Shown: positions 43,283-54,621 of the stretch, piece after piece
How positions within the stretch are numbered: position 1 is the first letter of the stretch
How the letters are laid out: each line of letters begins with the position of its first letter
From: Salvelinus alpinus
Lineage: Eukaryota > Chordata > Actinopteri > Salmoniformes > Salmonidae
NCBI RefSeq assembly: GCF_045679555.1
Contig: NC_092122.1
Span: 7,008,694-7,072,693 of the forward strand
Direction of reading: 5' to 3'
DNA length: 64,000 nt
Translations under genes and position numbers: made by a program
The notes under the pieces: model-generated
What the model was told of the DNA's origin: nothing
Seen by the model: only the letters and a program-made list of their open reading frames with translations
The model's database searches: none

Positions 43283-44599
43283 AAGGTTGTGTTAATTTCA
43301 ACCAAATGAAATGTGCGCTCAATTTACATTTTCAATACAAAGCGGAGAGGTAACACATCTGAAAGACTTGCCGTTAATCAATCTATTAATACAAACGGGG
43401 GATGTCCTAAGGACATTATGTGAAGTTTCCATTAGGTTCCTTTACGAGACGTTATCCCAATAACATTCTGAGAACGTTCTATGAACATTAAAACATGGCG
43501 TTAACATAGGTACCATAATAGGATGTTCAGTACAGGTCGCAATTTGGTCGCAGTATAACGTTATAATAAGGTATTTTGATGTCAATTAGGGAACATTGCG
43601 AAAAGGTTCCTATTTGGTTCTGATAGGATGTTAAACATATGACTTTCAATGACCATTCACTGAGGACCATGTCAGGACCTTTTTAGGACGTTCCCAGGAC
43701 TTTCATTTAACTAGTCCTTAGGATGTCATGTAAAGGTCCTAAGGGAAAGTTCTCTGGTGGACATTTGTCTAGTTCCCAGTAAGTTACCAGTAAGTTACCA
43801 GTAAGTTACCAGTAAGTTACCAGTAAGTTACCACATTGAGGACCATGTTACGACATTTGTAAGATGTACTCAAGACATTTGTTTTACCAGGCGTCAGGAT
43901 GTCTGATTGTGCCAGGTGTCCCAAACCATTATAAGTAAACTAATGAAATGGTATGGGGGTGTAAAGGTAATTGGTATGCTGTTCAGTTAAAATTGTGTAC
44001 AAATCTTTAATTGACGACAATATGATTACATTTGACATGATCACTTAGTACTGACTTTTCAATATGAACCCACCTGGGATTTGAACCCACAACCTCTGGA
44101 TTTGGGGTAAGCTGATCTTTTTGCTGCGTCACAGTCCATAGCATTCGCAGAAGTCCCCTACACGTTCATTACCTATAATACTGTAGGTATGCAGGCACAC
44201 ACACACATAGGCACACACATATGCACACACACACACACTCTCTTTCGATCAATCTCTCTCACACACATGCACTCACGCATGCACACCCACACAGAGACTC
44301 ACACACACACACACCTCTCCCTATGCTTCATTATCACACATTCATCACCTAGGACTACTGTTGACGGCTGCTGGTTCTGATGTATTGTTCTGACTCAGGC
44401 AGTGACTGTATTCAGTCACGCAGAGTTGTGTAGGCACGACACAGCCGCATGGGTTTCATCTGTTATTTAAATCAGTCTCATGCAGCAGTTGTTGTATTAG
44501 ATTATCACTTGCAAGAATCAAGTGTTTAAATACATTTTTGGTAAGCCTTTATACGTATGTAAATCTGATTTGTACTTATTCTATTAAAATCTCTCAATA
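43283..44599. other. unassigned repeat-like DNA (GTTCC/GGAC motifs, CA patches)
   Basis: Recurrent GGACATT, AGGTTCC and ACGTTC motifs over 43390-43900 suggest a decayed dispersed repeat. A B-box-like sequence on the minus strand at 44073-44095 (GAGGTTGTGGGTTCAAATCC) may be a SINE head. Imperfect CA tracts lie at 44195-44240 and 44270-44315. Confidence 0.4.
43777..43831. repeat. 11-bp tandem repeat CAGTAAGTTAC x5
   Basis: Five perfect copies of CAGTAAGTTAC. Each copy contains CAG|TAAGT, which resembles a splice-donor sequence, but there is no exon context. Confidence 0.97.
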
Positions 44600-44903
44600 C
44601 ACCGATTATACCAAACATTAGGAACACCCTCCTAATATAGAGTTGTACCCCCCCCCCCCCCCTCACCTTTTTGCCCTCAGAACAGCCTCAATTTGTTCGG
44701 GCATGGACTCTAAAATGTGTCGAAAGACTTCCACAGGGATGCTGGCCCATGTTGACCCCAATGCTTCCCACAGTTGTGTCAAGTTGGCTGGAGGACCATT
44801 CTTGATACACACATGAAACTGTTGAGGATGAAAACCCCAGCACCATTGCAGTTCTTGACACAAACCGGTGCGCAGGTGTCCTTAATGTTTTGTATACTCG
44901 GTG
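44600..44903 (-). mobile_element. Tc1-derived MITE with a transposase tail
   Basis: The 304-bp element has ends CACCGATTATACCAAACATT and TTTTGTATACTCGGTG, with TA at both sides (44598-44599, 44904-44905). The minus strand keeps a C-terminal transposase scrap: [18 protein letters not shown], then [15 protein letters not shown] 14-15-bp C-run lies at 44649-44662. The fragment at 1838-2067 is the other end of the same family. Confidence 0.8.
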
Positions 44904-45421
44904 TATATCTCGCTTTCAAGTATATTTACAGTTTTTTTACAATCACTTTGGCACTATTTTCAAAACCATGATGTCATTTTTCAAAACTCTAACACTTTTT
45001 CCAATTGCTTGCATACAATACACATGAAGCTAAGATCATTTGTTCATTGAACTAAAATCACCTGTTGAAAATAACACAACTTAACATCGAAGTATTACCA
45101 TTTCAAAATGCAATTCACACATTACATCTGAGATGACTGTCTATTAATTTAATTACAATGATCTAACTATCAATTAATACAACTGCTCAAAATGATAACT
45201 GTTGCATTACTCTTTATGGAAATTGACGAACAATATTCCATGTTTAGATTATGAAAGTTTCAGGATAACGAGATCCATTGACACTAATTACAGTGGAACA
45301 TGAACCAATTGGATTACATTATCTATGGATGTAATATTTCATCATCATTCTTTAGCAGACACTGTTTCTATGGTCCCATGTACGGTTTTTCCAGACCATG
45401 TTTTCAGATTTGACATTACTG

Positions 45422-45961
45422 TACACTCACCAGCCACTTTATTGGTTACACCTATCTAGTACTGGGCAGGACCACCTTTTGCCTCCACAACAACCTGAAT
45501 TATTCACAGTGTTGTACATTAAGAGATGCCCTTCTGCACACCACTGTGTTAAATGGCTGTTATTTGAGCATTTGTGGCCTTTCTGTTTGCTTGAAGGAGT
45601 CTGGACATTCTACTCTGACCTCTCTCATTAACAAGGTGTTTTTGCCGACAGATCTGCCTCTCACTGAATGTGTTTTGTTTATCGCACCATTCTCTGTACT
45701 CTAGAGACTGTAGTGTGTAAAAATCCCAGAAGGGCAGCTGTTCCTGAGAAGCTGGAACCACAATGTGTGGCACCAACAATCATACCATGGTCGAAGTTGC
45801 TTAGATTACGCATCTTGCCTGTTCTAATGTTTGGTCGAACAACAACTAAAGCTCTCTACTCTATATATTGAGTTGCAGGCAGCCACGTGATTCGCTGTTC
45901 GAAGGAGCAGGCTATTTGCGCTAACACGCAGGTATACCTAGTTAAATGGCCGGCGAGTGTA
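45422..45961. mobile_element. non-autonomous DNA transposon nested in the 44929 element
   Basis: The inverted ends TACACTCACCAGCCACTTTA and TAAATGGCCGGCGAGTGTA border 540 bp without coding content. The first and last TA may be the target duplication. I recognise the ACTCACCGGCCACTTTATTA-type terminus from other teleost genomes, but I cannot assign a superfamily. Confidence 0.8.
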
Positions 45962-46049
45962 CGTATGCAGGCCCTTGTAATTGCTTTTCCAATACTGTCA
46001 ACTCGTTACTAATGATTGATTTCACATTGTGGTACGAGTATATAGTGAA

Positions 46050-47476
46050 ATGAGTGGTATCCACCTACAACAACATAGCGATAACATGGAGCCAGCAGGT
46101 GATCCAGGTCACAATAGAGTTCAAGCAGTGGGAGGAGGAAGACATGGTGGTCAAAGGAATGGCAGGGGACAAGCACCCCTTCTGAGAGGTGGTCGTGGGC
46201 CTGGTTTGAGAGGTGTGGGGGAACGTGGTAGAGGACAAGGCCACGGACCAAGACAGCGGCAGCAGCAGAAAAGAGTGTCCAATGAAATACGAGCAGTAGT
46301 AGTAGACCATGTCTTAAATCATGCCATGACAATGACTGAGGCAGCTACAATGATTCAACCAAACCTCAGAAGATCAACCGTGGCCTCAGTCATCAGAACT
46401 TTCCGCAGTGAGAACCGGTAAGTCTTCAGCATGCACTAAACATTAGGCTACTCTCAATTGTCAAATGACTGTATACTGCATGCCAATGTGTACCACAGAG
46501 TAGGTGATGTGACTAAATGTGTTCTTACTGTAATTTTCCCTGCAGAATTGAGACAAGGCCAAATAGAGGAGGCAGAGGCAAAATTCTGACTGACCAACAA
46601 AAGCGGGCCGTGGTCAATTTGGTTCGGGCCAGAAATAATATTCGACATACAGAAATTCTGCAGCACATCTTGGACAATGAGGACATGTTCAACAATGTGG
46701 AAGCCATAAGTTTGCCGACTATTGCACGCATGGTGAAAAGGCACCAGGTGTCTCTAAAACAGCTATACCGTGTGCCTTTTGAAAGAAATGCAGACAGAGT
46801 GAAGCAACTGAGGACTGAGTATGTTCAGGTATGTTCAGTTTCAAGATGCCTGTTGTGAAAAATTCCCCAAAAATTCTATATCATTGTAAACAGCAATTCT
46901 CTTTCCAAAATGTATTTTCAGAGGGTGATGGAGCCAGATGCTGACGAAAACCATCACAAATTCCTCTTTTTGGATGAGGCAGGCTTCAACCTGGCCAAGA
47001 CAAGGAGGAGAGGTTGGAATTTAATTCCCCAGCGGGCAACCATCCAAGTACCTGGACAACATGAGGCCAACATCACCATGTGTGCGGCTATATTGGATGG
47101 TGTGGTGGGACGCAGACCTCGTATTGGATCATATAATGAAGCTCTCCTTGTAACCTTCCTTGATGAGCTAAATCAGGTCTGTAGAGCTGATGGCGTCACC
47201 TATGTCATTGTGTGGGATAATGTCAGGTTCCACCATGCTCAAATGGTGCAAGTATGGTTTCAGGCCCATCCACAATTTACCACCCTGTACTTACCCCCAT
47301 ACTCTCCTTTCCTTAAACCGATTGAGGAATTTTTCTCCACATGGAGGTGGAAGGTATATGATAGGCGCCCTCAAAAACAAGCCACCCTTCTCCAGGCCAT
47401 GGACGACGCATGCAATGATATCACGGCAGGCCTGGATTCGCCCTGCCCGAAGATTCTTCCTAAGATGTTTGGCTAA
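46050..47476 (+). CDS. DD35E-type transposase, three exons, 401 aa
   Basis: Exons 46050-46417, 46546-46828 and 46922-47476 join in frame. Introns start GTAAGT and GTATGT and end CCCTGCAG and TTTTCAG; the first junction splits a codon and the second lies between codons. Residues 27-75 are Arg/Gly-rich (GGGRHGG, RGGRGPGLRG). About 77-122 form a first HTH (NEIRAVVVDHV, RRSTVASVIR) and 123-217 a second DNA-binding segment (LTDQQKRAVVNLVRARN, SLPTIARMVKRH). The catalytic core has Asp235 (FLFLDEAGFN), Asp316 (VIVWDNVRFHHA) and Glu352 (PFLKPIEEFF), with 35 residues between the last two. This is the DDE_3/IS630-Tc1 fold. The last ~17 residues look frameshifted: another frame from about 47425 reads WIRPARRFFLRCLANENI and then CDVDENLW to a stop at 47558, which I take as the original C-terminus. 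An ATG at 46086 is an alternative start. Confidence 0.88.
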
Positions 47477-48109
47477 TGAAAACATCCATTGTGATGTGGA
47501 TGAGAACCTGTGGCCAAATCCACAAGACAGGGTTGAGGGAAATATAGAAGTACAGTAATCAACCCATTGTTTTGCTTTTTACAGTAAGCCAGGTGAGGAA
47601 CACTGCAGTTGATGTTCTACTGTAGTTTTCTTTCTTTTTTGTAGCTAATTATTTTAGCTTTGATTCAAAGAAACCTACATTATGTTGTGATGTTATTGTA
47701 TTTCATCAATACATTTCAGATTTTGTTCAATGATCCAACTGTTCTGTAGTATTCTCTCTACTAGTCCTTTTACGGTGATATATTTACGTGTGGTACCATA
47801 ATGAAACATGTATCACATATTTTGTACGACAATATTTAATGATTGTACGAACAACTACACAGTGACACTATCGGTATCTTGTGTGATCTAAATGAATGTT
47901 CCATTGGTATATCATGATAAATGAGTTATTTGAACCAATGATTCTGCAACTGGAAAGATTCTTTAAAGATCTGAATGCACAATGCAATGTTTTGAACATG
48001 GGACAGCCTGTGTTACAAGTGATGACCGTTTTGAGTTTTGGGTCTCGAGTTTTGAAAAATGACCACAAGCTTCTGAAATGAGTGCCAAAGTGATTGTAAA
48101 AAAACTGTA

Positions 48110-49009
<900 letters not shown>

Positions 49010-49447
49010 TCAGATTTTGGGTGGTCCGGACCGGCCTTGATTTCAACGTCCAGGGATGTTGATTTCTGGTCCGGACCAAATCTGAACCAATAACAGACGT
49101 CCTTGATTTAGCCCAAACATAGACATCTATAATTGGTTTAGATTTGGTCGGGTCCCGATCAATAATAGATATATTTGTTCAACATGTTTGGACAGCACAG
49201 CACAATACAGTACAGTACAGTACAGTAGAGCACAGCAGAGTACGGTAAATTACAGTACACAGTACAGTAAAGAAAAGTAAGGTGTAGTACAGTACAGTAG
49301 AGCACACTAGAGTACAGTAAAGAAAAGTAAAGCATACTGTACTGTATTGTACCCTACTATACTCTATTCTACTGAACTAAACTGTACTGTACTCTACTGA
49401 ATTAAACTATACTGGGTTGTACTGTATTGTACTGTACTGTACTGAAT
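49010..49447 (+). repeat. TACAG-rich foldback repeat, copy 1
   Basis: The left flank holds GGTCCGGACCGGCCTTGATT, CCGGACCAAATCTGAACC and GTTTGGACAGCACAG. Then come TACAGTACAG arms (49196-49330) followed by the complementary TACTGTACTG arms (49334-49445), able to fold on themselves. The same flank, inverted, follows the larger array at 54622-55545. Confidence 0.8.
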
Positions 49448-49692
49448 TAGAGCAGCAGATTTTTAGGAGGCAGTAATTTGTTGGACGTGGCCACAGTGTC
49501 CTCCGACCCCCCCTTTCTCAGCCTCCAGTATCTATGCTGCAATAGTCTATGTGCCAGGGGGCTAGGGTCAGTCTGTTACATCTGGTGTAATTCTCCTGTC
49601 TTGTCTGGTGTCCTGCGTGAATTTAAGTATGCTCCCTCTAATCCTCTCTCTCTCTCTCTCCTCTCTCGGAGGACCCGAGCCCTAGGACCATG
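49448..49692 (+). mobile_element. L2-like LINE 3' UTR fragment
   Basis: Aligns with the reverse complement of 33533-33762: CTCAGCCTCCAGTATCTATG, GCTAGGGTCAGTCTGTTACA, TTTAAGTATGCTCCCTCTAA and a CTCTCT run. No coding part. Confidence 0.8.
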
Positions 49693-50869
49693 TAAAAATG
49701 TGCTTTAAACAATGTACATTTGTTGATTGCTAGGCATTTTTTGAGAGGAGGCTCTGTATGTTTTGGTTCTACAAAGTTATGTCCTTCATAACGTTCGATA
49801 ATCAATTAATTGCATTCATTCTTGCACGATGAGATCTAAACCAGTGGTGGTCAGTGCCGTTTAAGATTCTTTAAATTTCTATTACAGCATATAGGATGAC
49901 TCTCATTCATATTTTATTCACCCAGTTCAATGTAACGTCAATAGGTTTAGGCTACTACATGATACTCAATTTGTCCCTATACCTTTTGTAGGCTACAACT
50001 TAGCCTACAAATGAAAAATAGAACAGGTCGAGAGACAAATGGGAGTAATCAAGATGACAGACAGTGACACATTCAGTACCGCCTTGCAACTCTTGCCTGC
50101 ATCTAGATGATCAGTTGCAAACGAGAGTTTCTATTGGACAAATTCAGGTAGGTTTATCCCCGTTTCATTCTGTTTAAGAAACGCTTTCAACAGATTTGAC
50201 AGAATTAATATAGCCCTGATCACCCGCACACACAGTTCACTTTCATAGCAGCCACATACAAACAGCATCATCACTTTTTGCATCTACGCACTCTCCTCCT
50301 CCTACCTTTTCCCTTCTCTTGTGGACTACAGTGTACAACACAACAGCTGTCTGTGACCGGGCAAAATAATATTTCCAAGCCAAACCTTCATACCATAACA
50401 GCTAACCACTACACACAGCCTACATCATTGTCAATGTCACCATATTAGCTAACATCATAGTCAATATAGGTCCTATAAACTATTGCATTAGTAAACCCGC
50501 TACAATCACGCAGTAGAGTGTACAGCAAGCAGTTTAGCAGTTACACTGGCGGGCCCCGGTGGCAATAAATTAATAAAACTGTAAGCTTAACTTGACTTGA
50601 AAGAGTTCCAGTGTTGGATAGCCTTAGCCAACTAGCTAACATAAATAGTATTCCTCTCTGTTTGAGACAGGTGTTTGAGTAGGCTTAATTAGCTAAAGCA
50701 AAAAAAAATACAACGAGTATAGCTATCTCTCTATCACACACTCTCTCTCTCTCTCTCTCTCTCTGCTGCTGCTTCCCCTTAATTTTTGAAGAAATTAATT
50801 TGTTCAAAACTTTCTCTTTGAGTCAACTACTCACCACATTTTATGCACTGCAGTGCTAGCTAGCTGTAG
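49693..50869. other. unassigned DNA
   Basis: A (CT)11 run lies at 50743-50764. The rest is AT-rich with no recognised gene; parts resemble flanks of salmonid dispersed repeats but cannot be assigned. Confidence 0.4.
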
Positions 50870-51100
50870 TTTATGCTTTCCAGACTAGATTAATTCTATG
50901 ATCCTTTGATTGCGTGGACAACATGTCAGTTCATTCTGCAAGAGCTCTGATTGGAGGACATCCTCCGGAAGTCTATGGAAGGGGGTACCATGAGCCTCCT
51001 AGGTTTTCTATGGAAGTCAATGTACCCATAGTAGGATAGAACATAGCTGTCCTCTGGCTACACCAGGGTGTTACCCCAGAGAATGCTGTTGAGGCTACTG
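50870..51100. repeat. dispersed salmonid repeat fragment
   Basis: CTGATTGGAGGACATCCTCC, ATGAGCCTCCTAGGTTTTCT, GGAAGTCAATGTACCCATAG and GTTGAGGCTACTGTAGACCT belong to a repeat I recognise from salmonid sequence. Boundaries approximate, class unknown. Confidence 0.5.
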
Positions 51101-51656
51101 TAGACCTTTCTTAATTTTTCACTATTATTTTCTTTCTGAAATTCATTGAGTTGGAATGGTCCCCCTCTTCCTCTGGGGTGTCTCCATTGTTCTAAACATA
51201 TTTATTTTTCTTCTCTACGCTGATCTATTTTCCCTCGCGCACATGATAGACAGTTGCTGGTTGAAGCACGTCTCCGGAGTTGCTGAGACAGAAGAGCACA
51301 TATTAATCCTGCTGTAGAATTCATTGCAACCAGCAGGTCAAACGGACAAAAATAAGTAACTGAGTCACTATGGAAAAAACGCATAATGACTCTCAAGTCA
51401 GTAAAAAGAACGAATCGTTCTTGAACTGCACATCCCTAATTATATAGCAATAATACATTATGTTCCAATCTTCAGTTGGCTCTTCTCTCTTGTTGGAGTG
51501 TGAAAAAGTATTATTGTGATATAATGCTTGTTTAATTGAGAATGTATAGCAGTTGAATTGTGGCTATAATATTTGTATTTTTAACGTTTGTAAAATACAT
51601 CTTTTAATCTTTCCTTCAGCACGTGAAACGCACCTAATTTCAACGTCCTGAAAATA
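51101..51656. other. unassigned DNA
   Basis: No gene, TIR or tandem structure recognised. Confidence 0.4.
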
Positions 51657-52379
51657 CACTATATATACATAAGTATTTGGCTGACAGGTGTATAAAATTG
51701 AGCACACAGCTATGCAAGCTCCATGGACAAACACTGGCAGTAGAAAGGCCTTACCGAAGAGCTCAGTGACTTTCAACGTGGCGCTGTCATAGGATGCCAC
51801 CTTTCCAATAAGTTAGAGCTGCCGTGGTCAGCTGTAAGTGCTGTTATTGTGAAGTGGAAACGTCTAGGAGCAACAACGGCTCAGCCTCGAAGCAATGTCA
51901 GCACAATAACGGTTTGTTGGGAGCGTCATGAAATGGGTTTCCATGACCGAGCAACCGCACACATGCCTAAGATCACCATGAGCAATGCAAAGCATCGGCT
52001 GGAGTGGTGTAAAGCTCGCCCCTATTGGACTCTGGAGTAGTGGAAATGCGTTCTCTAGAGTGATGAATCATACTTCACCATCTGGCAGTCCGACGGACGA
52101 ATCTGGGTTTGCCGGATGCCAGGAGAACGCTACCTGACCCGATGCATAGTGCCAATTGTAAAGTTTGGTGGAGGAGGAATAATGGTCTGGGGCTGTTTTT
52201 CATGGTTCAGGCTAAGCCCCTTAGTTCCGGTAAATGCAAATCTTAAAGCTACAGCATCTAGACGATCTAGACGATTCTGTGCTTCCAACTTTGTGGCAAT
52301 AGTTTAGGGAAGGCCCTTTGCTGTTTCAGAATGACAATGCCCCCGTGCACAAAGCGAGGTCTGCACAGCAATGGTTTGT
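51657..52379 (+). mobile_element. Tc1-like transposon, 3'-truncated
   Basis: The left end CACTATATATACATAAGTAT follows TA at 51655-51656. The plus strand carries broken transposase text: the HTH at about 51740-51900, [40 protein letters not shown] (first catalytic Asp, here in broken frame), [15 protein letters not shown] and QNDNAPVHKAR (second Asp, Q/D/N box). It stops before the third catalytic residue and has no right TIR. Confidence 0.8.
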
Positions 52380-53249
52380 CATCTTCCAAACGTTCATACA
52401 GCAACTGGAATGCACATGATGTCAACATCTGGAAAAAACGACTAAAAGATGTATTTTCAACGTCATTTGACTTACTGGGACACAGTATGTTGAGGAGGAG
52501 CAGCCCTCGACCAGAGAGTGATATGGAGGTTCAGTTAGGACACCATTCTGCACCAGTCGCTCTGCTCTCATTACACATTCAAGCGTTCTGCACCCTGTCT
52601 CTCCCCAGACACACTCAGTTATTTAGCAGTAGATTAATATTAGAGTGTATGATAAACAACCAGTGCACTACTACTCCACCCTCAGAGAACAGGAGCGGTG
52701 ATATGGTGGAGCTTCGGCAATACAGTGCAGTGCATTGGCAGTATTTAGTATAATACATGAACCAAGCAGGTTACATTTAGGTAAAACACAGTACTAGACC
52801 TGGATCAGAATGATGCAGATTTGGCAGAGATATTGGAGTGTGTATTTCTGTTAGAAGCTGAAGCTTTGATTTGGTTTAAAGGCAGAAGGGATAAGATAAT
52901 GAGTCCTACTCGACTCCTGCAAGTGTTTCAGCCAGTTGGTAAACACACACACACAGAGAGAGAGAGAAAGACTTGGTAAGGTATTCCTCCCCAGGATTAA
53001 TTAGTTTGATTCACACTGTGTCCGCCACGCTAGCAACCATCCCCAGGGTAGCCAACAAACAAACAGGATGGGTGTGTGTGTATGTCAATGTGTCTGTGTG
53101 CTCTCTTGATATTGTCAGATCTGGTACCCAGGATGATATTTACCCTCTTGAGTTGTCTAATTAGCATACAGTAAACAGGCTGGCAGCAACAGCCTGGATG
53201 GAAGAGAGACGATTCATACCAGCTACCTCTGCAACCAACCAGAACCACT
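52380..53249. other. unassigned DNA
   Basis: No gene recognised. The (CA)/(GA) patch at 52941-52966 is short. The open frame 52331-52753 is mixed with the Tc1 end and has no domain. Confidence 0.4.
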
Positions 53250-53690
53250 AGGAAGGTACATCTGAGAGGGAGGTGGCGAAGGGAGAGAGGTAGGGATAGT
53301 TAGAGGGAGAGAGATGGATTTTAGGGAGAAAAGGAGAGGGGTATATGGAGACGGACGTTAGAGAGAAAAACAGTAATCCGAAGAGGACAGGTAGAATGAC
53401 AGAGGGAAGTGGAGGAGAGTGATGGAGAGAAACAATTAGAGATATACAGTAAGAGCGGGGGGAGAGAAGGAGAATATGAGAAGGAGAGGAAAGGCAGAGG
53501 AGGAGAGGCAGGGGAGAGAAGGACAGGGAGACGGAGTGGAAGGTGAGAGAAGGAGAGAGGTAGATTGAAAAATGATAGAGGCACACAGTATGTTTGTTGA
53601 TATCGTGGGGAGAGAGGGAGAGGAAGAAGAGAGGGAGAGGAAGAAGAGAGGGGAGAGGAGAGGAGAGAGTGAGAATGAGAACTGTTGAGG
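53250..53690. repeat. polypurine (GA-rich) tract, about 440 bp
   Basis: The plus strand is overwhelmingly A and G (GAGAGGGAGAGGAAGAAGAG repeated near 53610-53660), with few pyrimidine interruptions. Such tracts can form triplex (H-DNA). The Ser/Pro/Leu-rich open frames on the minus strand are compositional artefacts. Confidence 0.85.
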
Positions 53691-54205
53691 TAGAGTGAGA
53701 AGGGTCATTATCATGCTGGAGATGGCTGGCTGTCGCGCTTGGTTGTTGAAGAGAGCCGACACGACTCAGGAGATGTGGACACTATCTTGTCATGTGTCGA
53801 CACATTTCATGTCTGGCGCAGTAACATGTGGACTGTTAATGTCTTATCGGGCTGCCGGCTGAGGGAGGAGAATACTTTGAAAGGACTTAAGGTGAACAGG
53901 CTGGATATATAAACACACTGAAACTGAAGCCACTATAAGCCACTCTAATGAACATATTGGATCGTTTTCCCCAGTGGGACATTGATGTGATGTGGCTAAA
54001 TGTATGGAGTGCACACACACACACATGCATGCACAAATTCGCACACAACACACGTGTACACATACACATGATTTCACGCAAGCACACACAGATGCTTGCA
54101 GGCACCATTGCACATTTGTGTGTGGCCCCAGGCCCGGACCCTTAACGACTGGTGTCTGCCTCTCTGATATCTAGGCTGGAGGTGAGTGTAATCAACCTCA
54201 TAATG
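53691..54205. other. unassigned DNA with a CA/TG-rich patch
   Basis: Imperfect CA-rich sequence at 54010-54095. No gene recognised. Confidence 0.45.
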
Positions 54206-54560
54206 CTACGGGGCAATTCCACGATAACGGAATTACGCATTGACTCAGTTTTTCTACAAGAAAATATATGCCAAACAGAAACCATTGATTTTCAAAGTTT
54301 AACAAACCATACACCTCTATGCACAAGGACTACTCAATTTCCAGTGAACATTTTACAAAAATTTATTTAGTGGAAGAACTACGGTATGCAGATGCAATTA
54401 CAGTCAAATCTCCCTCAGGTTTTGCGACCATGTTTTCCAACTACAAATATCTCTCCGGATTAAGATAGACACCTTGAGTTCTATCTTTGTTGCTGTACTA
54501 CAGTAAGTGAATTTACACACAGTAACGGAATTACGATAACGGAATTAAACCATGGGTCCC
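54206..54560. repeat. dispersed repeat with terminal ACGATAACGGAATTA motifs
   Basis: CACGATAACGGAATTAC near 54220 recurs as TTACGATAACGGAATTAA near 54530, and the interior is AT-rich and non-coding. It probably represents one short dispersed element with related ends. Class unknown. Confidence 0.45.
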
Positions 54561-54621
54561 TGATCTGTACTGCACAGAAATTCAGAATTATGGATATGAA
54601 TGTCATCCACCTTATGTTTCA

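Larger units (their letters stand above)
44929..48107 (+). mobile_element. IS630/Tc1-superfamily transposon with an intron-containing transposase
   Basis: TA at 44927-44928 and 48108-48109 flank a 3179-bp element. Its terminal inverted repeats begin CAGTTTTTTTACAATCACTT; the first 27 bp are identical at both ends, and similarity continues to about 63 bp (CATTTTTCAAAACTC). Inside is a transposase in three exons with consensus splice sites. A second transposon (45422-45961) is inserted between the left TIR and exon 1. The core element without it is about 2.64 kb. Confidence 0.93.

Noticed and set aside
43777..43831. Repeated CAGTAAGT as a cluster of splice donors
   Set aside because: A simple 11-bp tandem repeat with no adjoining open exon.
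44073..44130. Possible tRNA gene on the minus strand (B-box-like GGGTTCAAATCCC)
   Set aside because: No foldable acceptor, D or anticodon arms; more likely a SINE remnant.
46065..46332. Leu/His-rich minus-strand frames opposite exon 1
   Set aside because: Shadows of the Arg/Gly-rich exon; splice signals and domains support only the plus strand.
53248..53762. Ser/Pro/Leu-rich minus-strand frames
   Set aside because: A consequence of the polypurine tract.
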